From assembly GCA_028551475.1 (NCBI GenBank), contig CM052355.1, forward strand, positions 27,121,580 to 27,185,579: a stretch of DNA of 64,000 nucleotides, given 5' to 3'. The translations under genes and the position numbers were made by a program. Source of the stretch: Casuarina equisetifolia. Its lineage: Eukaryota > Streptophyta > Magnoliopsida > Fagales > Casuarinaceae. Positions 26,016-38,700 of this stretch are shown here, in pieces; the stretch's first letter is position 1, and every line of letters starts with the position of its first letter. The notes beneath the pieces are model-generated. The model made no database searches and was not told the DNA's origin. It was given only the letters and a program-made list of their open reading frames with translations.

Positions 26016-28774
26016 ACAGTAGATTTCATGACACCATACTACATTTAATGTGAACTCAAAAATACAGGCCGATTCATGTCCTCTTGTTAGGAGGAAAATC
26101 TAACTTCTAATTTATGGCCGATTATGCATGATCAACTATTATGTATATGTGGCCAATGGCTTATATGAGAAGGCTGAAGAAGTCATGCATCTCATCCGCT
26201 GGGGACCCATATAGCCCTTCTCTGTTCTGTATTCAGTACTTCTTGTACATTTCTTAACAAATTTGCATTTTATCATCAAAATTTCACGTTTCTTTAATTT
26301 CTTCATCCTTCTCGTATAAGGATAAAAAAATTGCATCTAACAATGGCAAACGTTTCAAGAACAAACTGGTCTTCAATGAAAACATATTAATCACTAACAT
26401 TTTTTTTTAATTCATAACATAGGTAGTACATAGTTCAATAAATCAATCATTAAGTAGCTTTTACATATTATAACTCTCAGACCCATTTTTACCAAAAAAA
26501 AAAAAATCTTTATTTACGTACTAAAACATAGTAGAGTGGGAATTTCTAGCTGTAGGTGGTGATCACAGCCTCATTCTCTAGGGCATTTTCCAGAGTTGCC
26601 GACCACTTGTTTCCGGCAGCATGTACAGCTTTTTAGTACGATCAACTTATTCTTTTCATCCCTTTGCTTTCTTGGCAACCAAACAGAAGATAGCTAAAAT
26701 GGTCTATAGTAACTCCTTTTTTTTTTTTCTTTTTCCAATAACATAGACTTTGAATTGCCTTTTTTATAAAGGGAGATTTACCAAAGGATGGGACCTGTGT
26801 AATCTCATCGGCAGAGAATTCATGAGAGAAGTGAAGTGTTTGGAGGAGAGAAGCCTCAAATTTAATCTTCGCCGTCCTAACCTTTAAGTGGGGTATTGAT
26901 TAAAGGGGGACCCACATATCCGCATTAAACGGGATATTGATTTTTTTTTTTTGACTTTTTTGTTTGAAAGCAGAATCAGATAATACGATTTAATGAATAT
27001 AGTGCATACAAAACACACTGTTTTAGGTACTAAAAAAAAAAAAACATGTTGCTCTTGTTTTGGGCACTCACACGAAATCCCTAAAATGTATTAATTTTAG
27101 AAATAGAATTTTGATACCTTCATTATCTGATTTTTCATGGGAGGTCAAATATAAAACATGGTAGGTCCCAACAAGCATGGAAATTGAATTCTAAACTAAT
27201 TGATCAAGCATTGAATTGATTAAACTCAAATGGATTATGTGGTTCAAAACCGATTGAATTCGGTGGTTCATTAAGATCTGTGGTAGCATTGTGGGCTATA
27301 AACCAATGGATTATCTAACTATTAGAAAACAAACCCCTTTAATATGACCTGGTTTCTATCAATGGGTGAAGTAATCCAAAATGGGTTCATTTACTTTGTT
27401 GTTTGGTAAGAAAATGAACCAAACACTATTTTTTTTCGATAGCATTAAAATTCAATCTTCACCAAGATGAGATATTAATTAAAGGGGAAGTCACGGAGTT
27501 CTATTATATGTGATGGACAATTCACTTGGTTTGGAGTTTCAATAATTGAAATTTGGCATAAAATCATGGAAGTTGAATCCTAAACCTCTTTTCTAAACAC
27601 ACGAAAAGTGCTATCCCACAAGGTCATTAATTTATATATATAATTGATTAGACAATTTCCTTGGCTTGGAAACCCCTATATTGTATATTTTCACGGTTGA
27701 ACAGAATTGAAAGGCCACACATCACTTACGTCACCTTCTTTTAGATCTCATTAAATCGCACCGATGTAAAGTTTCTGCTGCATTAATCTTCTTTCTAAAT
27801 CAAAACAATGTACCTGACAGCCCAAACGTGGAAGTATGAAGAACCCGTGACAGGACAGGTCAAGATCATAAATTCGTTTGTTAAGAGAATATAATCAATG
27901 AAGTGGGAAACGAAAAGGCCAAATTTTTGAGGGAACACGGTTCTCTAGGCCATCAAAATATGGATGCCATTTATTAGGGTAGGTTGCAATCCAAAATCAG
28001 GTGCATTGTTTTGGTTTCTCAACCTCGTCTTCTCTTCTTCTGCACTTAATTATGAAAACGGAATTTGTTAAACTACGGCAGTCGCGATTGCCTAGAAATG
28101 AAGTAAAATTAATGCAATCAAGTTGTAGCATACCAGTGATATGCAAGGCCTGATTATGACATGTCATTCCTACCTAGTATGCATGGTCCGATTAAAATGA
28201 AAAACATGTCATTTTTAAGATTTTTACCGAGTTCGTTTTCTCCGTAGTGTTGGGGAAGTCGAGTTTTTGCCTAGTTGGGTATTTCATTTGGGTTGGTTTG
28301 GTGGGCTTCAAGATTTTTCAACTTTTCTAGTCGGTGGACTGTAATAAGATTACATTGCTTCCCCTTTCCTGCCCGATCAACCCTCTTTCTCTTCCCCTTT
28401 CCTCGCTGATCTTATTGCCCTTTATTATGTTGTCCATTAAGATATTGCTTTCTCCTAATTTCTAGATTTTGTTTCCTAAGCCCCTGGTATGGAAAATCGT
28501 ATAACAAAATTTGTTGTGTTTAGAAATGCATATTTCCTTGTTTTTCTTGACGAGGGCTTGTAGGTCTGACATGGGTTCCGTAATATGTAAATCTAATTTA
28601 GCGCTTCACTCTGTTTGACTAATAAGAGGCTAAGAGGCTTTTGGTTGTTTTCTGTGGTGGCACTGTGATATTGACAAATGTCGATATTTTATGTTATTAC
28701 GTTCCAGAGATATCTTGTAGCATTGAAAAAAGTCCGCCCAATTATACCTAACTTGCTTAGATTTTATTCTGCAG
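26016..28774. other. Spacer, no gene recognised
   Basis: AT-rich intergenic DNA without coding similarity. Two loosely related short blocks (near 27510 and 27645, around GACAATTYMCTTGGYTTGGA) suggest minor local duplication. Confidence 0.45.
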
Positions 28775-29200
28775 GTAGTGAACGAAATGTATCTAAATTG
28801 ATTCTAGACCGTGTGGGTGTGATGGGAGAGCGATTAGTAGAGGAGGTTGGTAGTAACAGATCTGCTACAGTATTTGACTGCACATCATATTGTAATTAAA
28901 GGAAGTTTTGAATTCTAGGTCCTTGAAGTGATACGGAGAAAGCCAATTCTGTCCAAGATCTCCTTTGTTGCACATTTGGGAGATTGTATCGACCTTCTAA
29001 TAGGGACCATATAGAGGATTCTTCTACAGATAAATGTGAAGAGGATTCAAAGGGTACAATAAGTGGTTTGCGAGCTATGAACCTTATCATTGTTTCTATA
29101 CCCTTTTTTGGTTTAGGAAGTAATAAGCAGGTGCTTATCCTTTTGAAGTCAGAAGTTTCTCGACCTAGAGTTTCAGATTGTGTCGACAGCCAATACTAAA
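28775..29200 (+). pseudogene. Dead DUF676 putative serine esterase (lipase-like alpha/beta hydrolase)
   Basis: Three adjacent pieces match plant DUF676 hydrolases. After an acceptor (TTATTCTGCAG, ending 28774) the frame reads GSERNVSKLILDRVGVMGERLVEEV (family: SxxNSSKLTFDGVDVMGERLAEEV). After CCTAG at 28919 it reads VLEVIRRKPILSKISFVAH (family: VLSVIKRRPExxKISFVAHSLGG). The third piece, from about 28980, reads GRLYRPSNRDHIEDSS, then GTISGLRAMNLIIVSIPF (family: GLEAMNFITVATPHLGS). The nucleophile elbow HSLGG is not preserved: the frame breaks right after FVAH. The catalytic serine, the upstream exons and the rest of the C-terminus are missing, so it is a gene relic and not a functional enzyme. 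Confidence 0.8.
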
Positions 29201-29254
29201 TGAACCTTGTTTTTGCTAAAGCCATTAATTCTTTAGTTTTCTCTGTACTTTTCT

Positions 29255-29440
29255 GATCAAGAGCGAACTAGTCACTATTGTAGTCCACTGCAATCCTTCA
29301 CTTGTGGCTGGAATGAGGAAAATGAATCTTGATTGATATGCTTGAGAAAGTATTCAAGGAGGAACTACGTAATCCCATTGAGTTGTGGGGTTTGGATAAG
29401 GCAATTATATTATCAATTATCAAATTGGTGGATATACAAT
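29255..29440. repeat. 186-bp duplicated block, copy A
   Basis: Aligns without gaps, at about 90% identity by eye, to 44361-44546. Both start GATCAAGAGC. The contiguous stretch IDMLEKVFKEELRNPIELWG is open in one frame in both copies, but I do not recognise it. Copy A stops exactly where the Copia-2 LTR begins (29441), while in copy B the flanking sequence simply continues. Confidence 0.85.
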
Positions 29441-29797
29441 TGTTAAAACAAACTCGTGAATCTTAAACTCATAGAATCTCTCAGGATCTCACTGCACACA
29501 CAAAAAGAATATTAATCAAGAAAGAATACATAAGAATTACAAGGTTCGGGATAATTTCTATGTCTCTGGCCTAAGGATTAAATCTTTACTATGATGAGGA
29601 GGATTATAGTGTATATAAAAAACCTATGTTTTTCTTAATCTCTCTAACCTCATAACTAGGCTTTCTCATAGTGTTTTTTTTTATACTAATACCAAGGAAA
29701 CCCAGATTGAATAGAATTAGAAAAACCTTATAAACTACCCATAACATGAACATGGTAGTTACATATTTACCCTTACTAATTTACTCAAAGCCTAACA
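29441..29797 (-). repeat. 3' LTR of Copia-2
   Basis: 357 bp. In element direction it runs from TGTTAGGCTTTGAGTAAATT (29797 leftward) to TTTGTTTTAACA (ending 29441), preceded by the purine-rich tract CTCCAAAATGAGGAAAT. The left edge is confirmed independently, because the 186-bp duplicated block stops exactly at 29440. Confidence 0.8.
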
Positions 29798-31445
29798 ATT
29801 TCCTCATTTTGGAGTAATATTAGTGCAACATCCCTGCACCATAAGAAAAAGAACATTGCTCCCTAGACTTGACTCTACTTGGAGTCTATTCCAGTAACCC
29901 GTTGACAAATCTCTAGCTTGTCTCTTGTTAGTAGCTTCATTAACATATATGCTCCATTATCATTAGTGTGAATCTTCACAAGATCTAACTGTTTGGATTT
30001 TAATACATCTCTAATCCAATAATATATGACATCAATATGCTTAGACCTTAAATGAAATAACGTGTTCTTACTAAGGCGGATAGAGCTTTGGTTGTTGCTA
30101 TAAAAGATAACCATATTTTGTTTTATACCAAGTTCTTGAAGAAACATCTTTATCCATAGAACTTCTTTTCCATCCTCAATGATTACTATATACTTTACTT
30201 CTGTTGTAGACAAGGTAACATAATCTTGTAGCCTAGACTGCCATGAAATTGCTCCCCTTGTGAAGGTGAGCATGAACTTTATTGTAGATCTCCCCTCGTC
30301 ATGGTCACCATCCATATCTGCATCTGTGTATCCAATTAAGATAGGTTCATCATTATCAAAACACAAACATAGCTTAGGAGTTCCTCGAAGGTACATGAGT
30401 ATCTACTTCACAGCGTCTCAATGCATTTTACCAAGATCTGAAAAGAAAATAGCTAACTACTCAAATTACATGAGCAATATTTGGTTTAGTATTTACTGTA
30501 GCACACATCAACCTACCAACCGCAGATATGTAAGGTGTTTTCTTCATATATTCAACATTACTTTTACTTTTAGGCTTCTATACCTTAATTAGCTTGAAAT
30601 AACTTGCAAGTGAAGTACTTATTACTTTTGCCTTGTCATGCCAAATCTTTGAAGTATATTCTTTATATACTTCTCTTGAGATAGCCATAACTTTCCATGT
30701 TTTCTATCACATTTAACTTCAATACCAAGGTTTGCTTTACCGATCCTAAATCTTTTATCGTGAAAAACTTGCTTAAATCATTTTTCAGCTCTACAACCTT
30801 TTTAATGTCCTAGCCAACAATCAACATATTATCAACATATAGGAGTAAGATTACAAATCACCGTTTAAAAAGTGCTTCACAAACACACAATGATTTGAGC
30901 TGATCTTGTTATAACCGTGCTATAATATGGATGACTCATACTTCTTGTACCATTGACAAAGTACTTGTTTTAGACCATACAAGTTTTTCTTCAGTTGACA
31001 TACAAGATTCCCCTTGCCCTTCTTTATAAAGCCCTTAAGTTACTCCATATAAATCTCTTCCTTCAAGTCTCCATGAATGAATGCAATCTTCACATCAAGT
31101 TGTTCTACCTCCAAGTTCAGTCTATCAACTAAACCAAGAATAACTTTGATTAAAGACATCTTTACCACAAGAGAGAAAATCTCCTTAAAGTTTAGCTTTC
31201 TTCTAATCATAACCCTTCATAACCAACCACACCTTGTACATTGGTAGTGGATTGTTCTCTTTTGACTTCAACTTGTACACCCACTTATTTTTAAGTGCTC
31301 TCCTACTTTTAGGCAATGTTGCAAGATTATAAGTATAGTTTTCCTGCAAGAAATTCATCTCCTCTTGCATTGCTTTTTTCCACTCTTTCTTGTGCTCACA
31401 TTCATTAGCTTCCTCATAGCATTGTGGTTCTTCCCCATTAGTCAG

Positions 31446-33151
31446 TGATAACTCTATTTTATATAGAGTTATTGTTATTATTTTAGGTAATTATAATTTA
31501 ATATTTGTTAAATTATAGTTATATTTGTTGGTATTTAATTACATTTTGTTATTTTATGCAGCAATTCCAAAATAGAAGAAAAAGAAGAAAAAGAAGTAGA
31601 AAATCATGAAAAAAGAATAGAAAAGAAAACAAGCAAAGGTATGCACGTGGAACCAACGTGAGGAAAGAGAAATGCTTTTGCATTTTTGTCAAGGGCCATT
31701 TATCGGGACCGTGGAGCGTAGACCAAGGGAGGAGACTTGGAGAAAGAGACGGAGGCCGAAAGAGGAGAGACGAGGAGCAGAACGAAGGCCGAAGGGAAAA
31801 CAGACCGGAGAGAGAGAGGATCGAGCAATGACCGGAGAGTGGGAACTCGCCGGGACTTGGCCCCGCACAACTGCGTGGGTCCAACAGAGATTGCGGCGGT
31901 CGTACGACAGCCGACCGCCGGTGTCTCTTCCGGCAAGAACCCATCTCCGGCATTGAAAGAGCATTTTTCGGTCATCTTGGGCGATTTTCAGTGTGGAGAA
32001 AGCAGATCTGTCCTCACTAGGCAATTTCTGGCGTTTCTGTACTAGTTTCGCGGCGATTACGGCGGTTTCTGGCGAAGAACGGCGAACGCCATCCGAGTCT
32101 ATTCTGCTAGATCTACGCATTTCTGTGGCAGATTTGCACGATATTTTGGCAGATTTGAAACCTAGGCATCCCGATTTACATTTATGGAAGTTTTTATGAA
32201 GACCGGCGGCGGACAGCGGCGGCGTGCGGCGGCGTGCGGCGACGGATGACGGCGCTTGTCACCGGCGCGTGGTAACGCGTGCGAAAGTGCGTGATGGCAC
32301 GTGTCAGCTAGTTTTCTTCCCGTTTTCTAGATAGCTTCATTTCCTCCCCCTGATGTGCAGATTTATGCACTATATTTTATGATTTGAAGACATTTGGTGA
32401 CAGCTTTAATGTTTTTAATTTACAGAATATTTTGTCCATGTCTTTGCACTGATTTCTGTTGTGTAAATATGTTGTTTTAATTTATTGTGTTAGAGTTACG
32501 ATTGAACTTAATTATGAAGTATGAATGTTATGATTATTTATGTTTTATGAGATATTTTATGAATGTGAAGTTGCATATTACTGATCTTAATGCATTTAAG
32601 TGATTAGCTACCACTTAAATGATATGATTTGCATGTTTGAGACCGACAGGAGATAACATGCAGTTGCTTCATGTAATATGCAACCATAGATTAATATGGA
32701 TAAACATATACCATATGATTTGTGTGGCTTTAGGTGTAAACTAAAATATTCACATATCTTAATGCACTTAGTTTACTTAATTCATATGCAGACTCACAGT
32801 GAATTAATGAGCTGAGTAGGTTCGCTATACCTAGACATAGGATAGTGAATAAATTAGGAGATTCCACCATCACATGAATAGAATAAATCTTGCTAGCATG
32901 GATGATCAACATTTGTATATGGTAATTAGGTGAAATCGGACGCTTTAGCATCTTTGGTTAACTAAGTTTAGGTTAAATTTAGTTCTTTAGTCCATGTTTG
33001 ACAATTTTGAGTTGCTAGATAAATCCTAGATTCTATTCATCATTAGTACTTAATTAGTTTAGTAAACACTAGTCTTCGTGGGATGATACTCATTCTCATC
33101 ATTATATTACTTGTTCGACATGTACACTTGCATGTAGAATTTCACCGAACA
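31446..33151 (+). mobile_element. Solo LTR (Ty3/gypsy, Tat/Athila-like) nested in Copia-2
   Basis: A 1706-bp unit from TGATAACTC to ACCGAACA, flanked by a perfect 5-bp duplication GTCAG (31441-31445 and 33152-33156). The Copia-2 coding text on either side (PPHEYLMLT on one side, LTNGEEPQCYEEA on the other) belongs to one continuous region, so the unit was inserted there. It has no coding domains. Its right end (TCTTCGTGGGATGATACTC...TGTACACTTGCA...CACCGAACA) is the typical LTR end of Tat/Athila-like Ty3/gypsy elements, which places it on the + strand. The centre (31640-32300) is strongly G+C-rich with GGCGGCGTGCGGC repeats. A single LTR with target duplication implies loss of the interior by recombination. 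Confidence 0.85.
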
Positions 33152-35620
33152 GTCAGCATCAAGTACTCATGTGGTGGATATTTCAACGAAGTTTGATGCT
33201 CTTTGCTCGATCTTCTCATTAGGGGCTAGGTTGATGACTCAATTGGATGATTATCAGTATGTCCTCCAAGTTTTTCAGTAATTGTAGTTTTAGGAACTTC
33301 TTTACTTTTTACATCCTCAAGTGGCTCTTCGTGTGTAGTTCTCCCTTAATATGCATTTACTAGGGAAGAAGAAGGTGGGGTTATATCCTTAAGACTTTCA
33401 TTAACAATTCTTGGCTTTTCATTTTTCTTAAGATCTTTAATAGTCTGATCTTTAAGGAAAATAACATCTCTACTTCTAATTAGTTTCTTCGTAGTTGGAT
33501 CCCATAAATTATACCTAAACTCATTATGTCCATAGCCCAAGAAGATGCAATCTCAAACTTTATTATTAAGCTTGTTCCTCTCATTTTTAGGAATGTGAAT
33601 AGCCGCCCTGCAGCCAAATACTTTCAAATGCTTAAAAGAAACCTCCTTGCTAGTCCATACTCTATTAGGTAGCTTACCTTCTAATGGAACTGAAGGAGAT
33701 AAGTTAATAAAATCTACCGTAATACACATAACTTCACCCCAAAATGATTGAAATAATCCAGAATGTGAAAGCATGCACTTGATCCTCTCACTAATAGTTC
33801 TGTTAATCCGTTTTGCAACCCCATTATGCTCTGAAGTTTTAGAAACTGTTTTCTTAAGCCTAATACCCTATGTTCTGCAATATTCTTCAAACAATTCTCT
33901 ATATTTACTTCCATTATCTTCATGGACATACTTCAATTTCTTTCCAATTGCTCTATCAACCATAACTTAAAACTGTTTAGAAACCCCTAAAACCTAATCC
34001 TTAGTCTTTAGTGCATAAGCTCATACCTTTTTAGAATGATCATTAATGAAAGTAATAAAATACATAGCGTCACTAAGAGTTTTCACTTTCAATATACACA
34101 CATTTGAAAGAATTAAATCAAAAACATGTTTTCTTCTAGATGAGGTTCCTCTCCAAAATGAGATTTTATGTTGTTTTCCAGCTAAGCAGTGATCACAAAA
34201 CTTTAACTGCAAATCAGCACCACTAACTCTTGATATAATTTTTTTCTTTATTAAATGTTGAAGTCCTTTCTCACTCAAATGTCTAAGACACTTGTGCCAT
34301 AACTCCATGTGGTTATCTTCCACCATGTTTACCTTGCCTTTTTGAATACTAGCTTTAGTCTTGTAGAGAGTACTGACCTTCTGCCTTTTTGCAAGTAGGA
34401 TAGAACCTTTATTGAGTATTCATTTACCTCCACTAAAGTAATTATCATATCTCTTATTATCAAGAATACCAGTAAAGATCAAGTTGAAACAAATCTCAAG
34501 AACATGTTTGATTCTTCAGTACTAGCTTACATCCAACACTAGTCTCCAAGATTGTCTCTAATGCCAACTATCTTTGCCTATGTATTATTTCCTAAGTTAA
34601 TGCACCCAAAATCACCACTTGTATAAGATGTGAAGAACCTTTCATATAAGGTAACATGAAAAGAGGCACATGTGTCGACAATCCAAGATGAAACTTTGCA
34701 TGAGATGTTGATATGATGATCATAAAAGATCATAATATCCCTAATAATGGGTGTAGTTACCACTGTGTCCTTTTCAACTTCATTTTTTCCATTCCTTAAT
34801 TCTTCTTCCTTGAGTATTCTACAATATCTCTTATAATGGCCAGACTTGTCACAATGATAACACTTGACATCTTTCCTTAAATGTGATACTTCACATGATC
34901 TATCAAAATTTGGTGCTTACTCTATCGTTTACCTCTATTCTTGCTTCTGTCACTATTTCTATCTGCATGTCTATTTCTCCCTCTCCTTTCTGTAACCAAT
35001 ACTTCTATATGTCCAGATACTCCTTGCTCAATTACTTTGGTTTCTTCATTAAGCAAACTTTCACGGACTATCTTCATACTTAGAATGCCACTTAGAGCTA
35101 TGTTTGTGAAAGTGAATACAAATATTTGCCAACTATCAGGTAAGTTACTCAACAGTAATATTGCTTGCAATTTATCTTCTAGAACAATCTTTACTACCAC
35201 CAATTAGTTTACTAAAGACTTAAACTCACTCAAAGACTTTATCATTAACCGTCCTCTTAAGAACTCTATCATTGGCTATCCTACCTTGTACTTCAAGTTA
35301 ATTAATCTCTTAAATAAGGAAACCTTATTATGAGGAGTCTTGTATTCATAAAGAACTTCAAGCTTCTTCATAACTCACTAGCTTTAGTTTCATGCGCAAT
35401 ATGGTGATAAATATTGTCCTTAACAAACTGTTTGATTTGAGAAAAATTTTCTTGTTTAGCTTCTCTCACTCTCTATCAATTGGCTTCTCAAGTTTAATAG
35501 AATCTCCTTCCATAATATAATACATATCTCTACTAATCAAGTAATCTTCCATCCGTGGATTCCAAGTTTAGAAATTAGATAAATTTAACATAGTCACACC
35601 TTTACTAGAAGTATTCATAT

Positions 35621-36630
35621 CGTCAATAATGATCAATAAACTTTCTTTTCACTTCTTTTTCAAATAGAAATCAAAAATTTAAAATTACCAAAATACCCTT
35701 AATAAACGCCAACCAAATTGACCAAAATACACCTATGATAATGCCCAAAAATATTCAAATATCTTTAAAAAAAATCACATAAAAAATTACAAAAATTGGC
35801 ATAAAAATCACTTGAAAATTTTGGTTGGTCAAAATCAATGGTTAAAGGTCAATTGGTCAACGGTTAGCTATACTAGGTTGACGGGTTAGGTCTAGATCTT
35901 GGGTTGGACTGGGTCTTCGGATCTAATTAATGGGTTGGATCAACTTATAATCCAAGTTAGTGAGTTAATGGGTCAACTTAGACTGGGTTAACAAGTTAAC
36001 TTACAAGTCAAAATCAAGTCAACGGACCTGTTTTGCTACTACTGCCTTTCTCCTATGATTATTGATGTTCCATAATGGTTTTTGATGAAGCTAGAATGCC
36101 AATCAATAGATTGGCTTTTGATAAGTCTATAGAACTCAAAATTGCTCCACAAAACACTCAAACGAAAGAGGAATCGTAAATTTCCTTTTTAGCCACATGG
36201 GTTCAATGTAACCTGCAGCACTCCAATTGATTTTTTGGCCAAATCCGAATGTTTTCGGCCATAGAGAATTCATAAATCACATAAATGAAGTCCAGAGAAG
36301 AAAATTCGTACCTTAATTGCTGATTTTGTCTTTTCCCTTCGTGCGTTGCACACCAAGTGTTTGACAAAAGGCTTCTTTGAACAAAGCCTTTGTGGACATC
36401 TTCTCTTTTGTATCTAGTGTGCTAAATACACACCAAAATAGTTGTTCTTCCACTAACTGCTTGACAAAGAATATGCCTTGGCCCTAATTTATGAACCTAG
36501 GTATCGATACCAATTCTGAGTTGATTGTTCGACGCTTGAGGAGGACCGCTGAGGCGGTCCTTCCCAATCCATCCCCTAGTTGGCACATGGTGACCCACTC
36601 TCATTGCAATTAGAAGGTGATCTACTTGAG
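35621..36630. other. Leader-like DNA right of Copia-2
   Basis: Contains many GGTTGAC/GGGTCAAC repeats (35820-36020), usual in leaders and LTRs of plant LTR elements, and a TTGGTATCGATACC-like site (minus strand, about 36515-36500) that could be a decayed primer site. The sequence beyond it does not match the 3' LTR at 29441-29797, so I do not extend the element this far with confidence. Confidence 0.4.
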
Positions 36631-36631
36631 A

Positions 36632-37430
36632 GAGCTTTAATTTCTCCTATGAATATGTATCAATTATCAGGTATTGTAATAAGTTGTAAATATACAAAAA
36701 TTGCTCCACAAACACTTTTTTTTTTAGCTACCTACGTTAGATTTTTAGCCTCTTCTCTTTAGCCCAGGCCAATTCTTAGGATTCCTAGAATCTCGAGTCT
36801 CTCAATTAGGAGACACTACTAGGAACTAGCTTCCTCATTTTTCCAACCAACATGAATGTAATTGCTTTAGGATTTCTAAGTATTTATGGAACTTAAAATT
36901 ACAGCTATAACAAACCATTCTTTGAACTTTTTATAAAGAAGTATTGCTTGTGTTTTTAACAATATTCTGGTATATTTTTCCTTCTTCTTGGTAGATCTCA
37001 ATTTTCTTTTGGTGGATTTCAAATATTTTTAACCTTTTTATAATTCTTGTTTCTACAATTTCTTTTTTTCCATTTCAAAATGGAACAAATATTAGGAATA
37101 TTAGGAAAATAATGAGAAATAATTCTAATAGTGGATTAGAATATTAGGAAAATATGAAGTATCATACAATAAATGCACACTCAATAAAACATAGAACATT
37201 AAGGATTTTATATGGTAAAAGATAAATTATCCTTTAAGTTAAAGGAACAAGAATCAATGTTTTTATACGTCAATTTTTATTATGAAAATTTACATTTCCA
37301 CCAAAAATAAAATCAATTATTACTAGATGCTTTCATACAAAGTTGCTAGAAAATGTCCTCTTTTTTTTTTCTAGTAGTTCTCACACTTTGGTCCTTCTAA
37401 CATCTCATTAGTAAGCAAGATGTTGTTAGG
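36632..37430. repeat. Large duplicated block, copy A
   Basis: Matches 43530-44205 in order (landmarks: TTTAATTTCTCCTATRAATATGTATCA, AATATACAAAAATTGCTCCACAA, ATAAAGAAGTATTGCT, TTGTTTCTACAATTTTTTT, CTCATTAGTNAGNAAGATGTTGTT). A weaker, older third copy lies around 41400-41700. In both strong copies the block leads directly into a Copia reverse-transcriptase fragment. Confidence 0.75.
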
Positions 37431-37479
37431 TCACACTTTGGCCATCCTAGCTAGTTGTTAAGTCATTAAGTGTAAATAA

Positions 37480-38700
37480 GTATATAAGATGTGGTACAAT
37501 GTAAATGGTACAGTTGAAAGGTATAAAACCCAATTGGTGGCCAAGGGTTACATTTAACATATGGGGATATATTATCAAAGACTTTTTCTCTTAAAACAAG
37601 GCTTATTATGGTATATATTGTGATCAACATTGTAGTTGTTCAGCATTGATGCCTCCATTAGTTGGATGTTCAAAATGCTTTTTTATATGGAAATTTAATG
37701 GATGAGGTTTACATGCAATTGTCTCTAAATTTTCCTCATTAAAAGAAATAATTTGTATGTCGCTTGTAAAAGTTATTTTATGGGCTTAAACAAGCTTTGA
37801 GACAATGACATACTAAGTTTATGGAAGTCCTTTTTGTAGCTAGAAATCATTAATCATGCCATGATTAAGCTTTATTTACTAAGAGATTTAATTATTCATT
37901 CATCATCCTTCCCATTTATGTTGATGATATTCTTATTACTAAAAATATCATTATTGTCATTTCATATTCTAAGAGATACTTGCATTCAAGCTTTCATATG
38001 AATGTGTATGTCTTAGCTAGTAAAACTATGCACTAGAATTGATTTCGAAGGTTGGGCTTGTGGGTTTAAGTTTGCCTTCACTCCCATGGAACAAAACTTG
38101 AAGTTAACCACTTTAAGTACAATGTTAGGGATCCAAACAAATTGCATGATCCTCTCCTTGGTGATCCATCCTTTTCAAAAGGATGATTAGGATGGTGATC
38201 TATTTGAGTACAAACAAGCTAAACATTAACCTCCCCATTTAGCATCTCAACTAGTTTGTACATGCCACTAAACCTTTTCACATGGATGTAGCCTTAAGAG
38301 TAGTAAGGTATGTTAAAAATTCTTTGGGAATTGCATTGCAACTTTAATTATATGACTTACCTTATGTCGTGGTAATGCATTTTTAGATATTGCATTAAGT
38401 TGGGCAATTCATTGATATCTTAGGTAAGTAAGAAACAACTGACTATTTTGGGATCATTAGAAGAGTTAGAAATAAGACTGTGGTTTATAAATTATGTGAG
38501 ATTATATGGCTTATTAGCCTCTTCAAAGATCTTGCTGTGATTGTTCCTTATCATGTTACTTGGCATTATGAAAATGAGGTAGCCAAACACATAACTACAA
38601 ATCCAATATTTCATTGGATAACAAAGTACATAGAAATAGATTATTGCTTTTTTAGTAACTATAAATAGACAACCAAAAGCCTTTGGGCAACCACAAGTTC
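37480..38700 (+). mobile_element. Copia fragment (Copia-3)
   Basis: Fossil piece of a Copia element on the + strand. Reverse transcriptase signatures at 37490-37560 (Y-N-V-N-G-T-V-E-R-Y-K-T-Q-L-V-A-K-G-Y) and 37650-37800 (Q-L-D-V-Q-N-A-F-like text, then Y-G-L-K-Q-A-L), and RNase H text at 38480-38668 (CEIIWLISLFKDL, then a TKYIEIDYCF end). No LTRs were identified. It is heavily decayed, so old. Confidence 0.75.

Larger units (their letters stand above)
29441..35620 (-). mobile_element. Copia LTR retrotransposon, minus strand (Copia-2)
   Basis: Fossil Copia element read right to left. Gag starts near 35618 (MNTSSKGVTMLNLSNF), with a zinc knuckle near 34830-34870 (C-x2-C type, C-Y-K.../GHYKRYC-like). 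Then gag-pre-integrase near 34210-34320 (ELWHKCLRHLSEKGLQHL), integrase 33230-34030, reverse transcriptase about 30400-31440, RNase H 29875-30396, a purine-rich tract just right of 29797, and the 3' LTR at 29441-29797. A foreign solo LTR interrupts it at 31446-33151. An A+T-rich leader-like region continues to about 36500, but I find no matching 5' LTR. It is broken at several places and is of moderate to old age. Confidence 0.9.

Noticed and set aside
31549-32199. Several overlapping open frames on both strands
   Set aside because: They lie in the G+C-rich centre of the solo LTR, where stops are rare by composition.
36480-36540. 5' LTR end and primer site of Copia-2
   Set aside because: A TTGGTATC-like site exists, but the DNA beyond it does not match the 3' LTR at 29441-29797.
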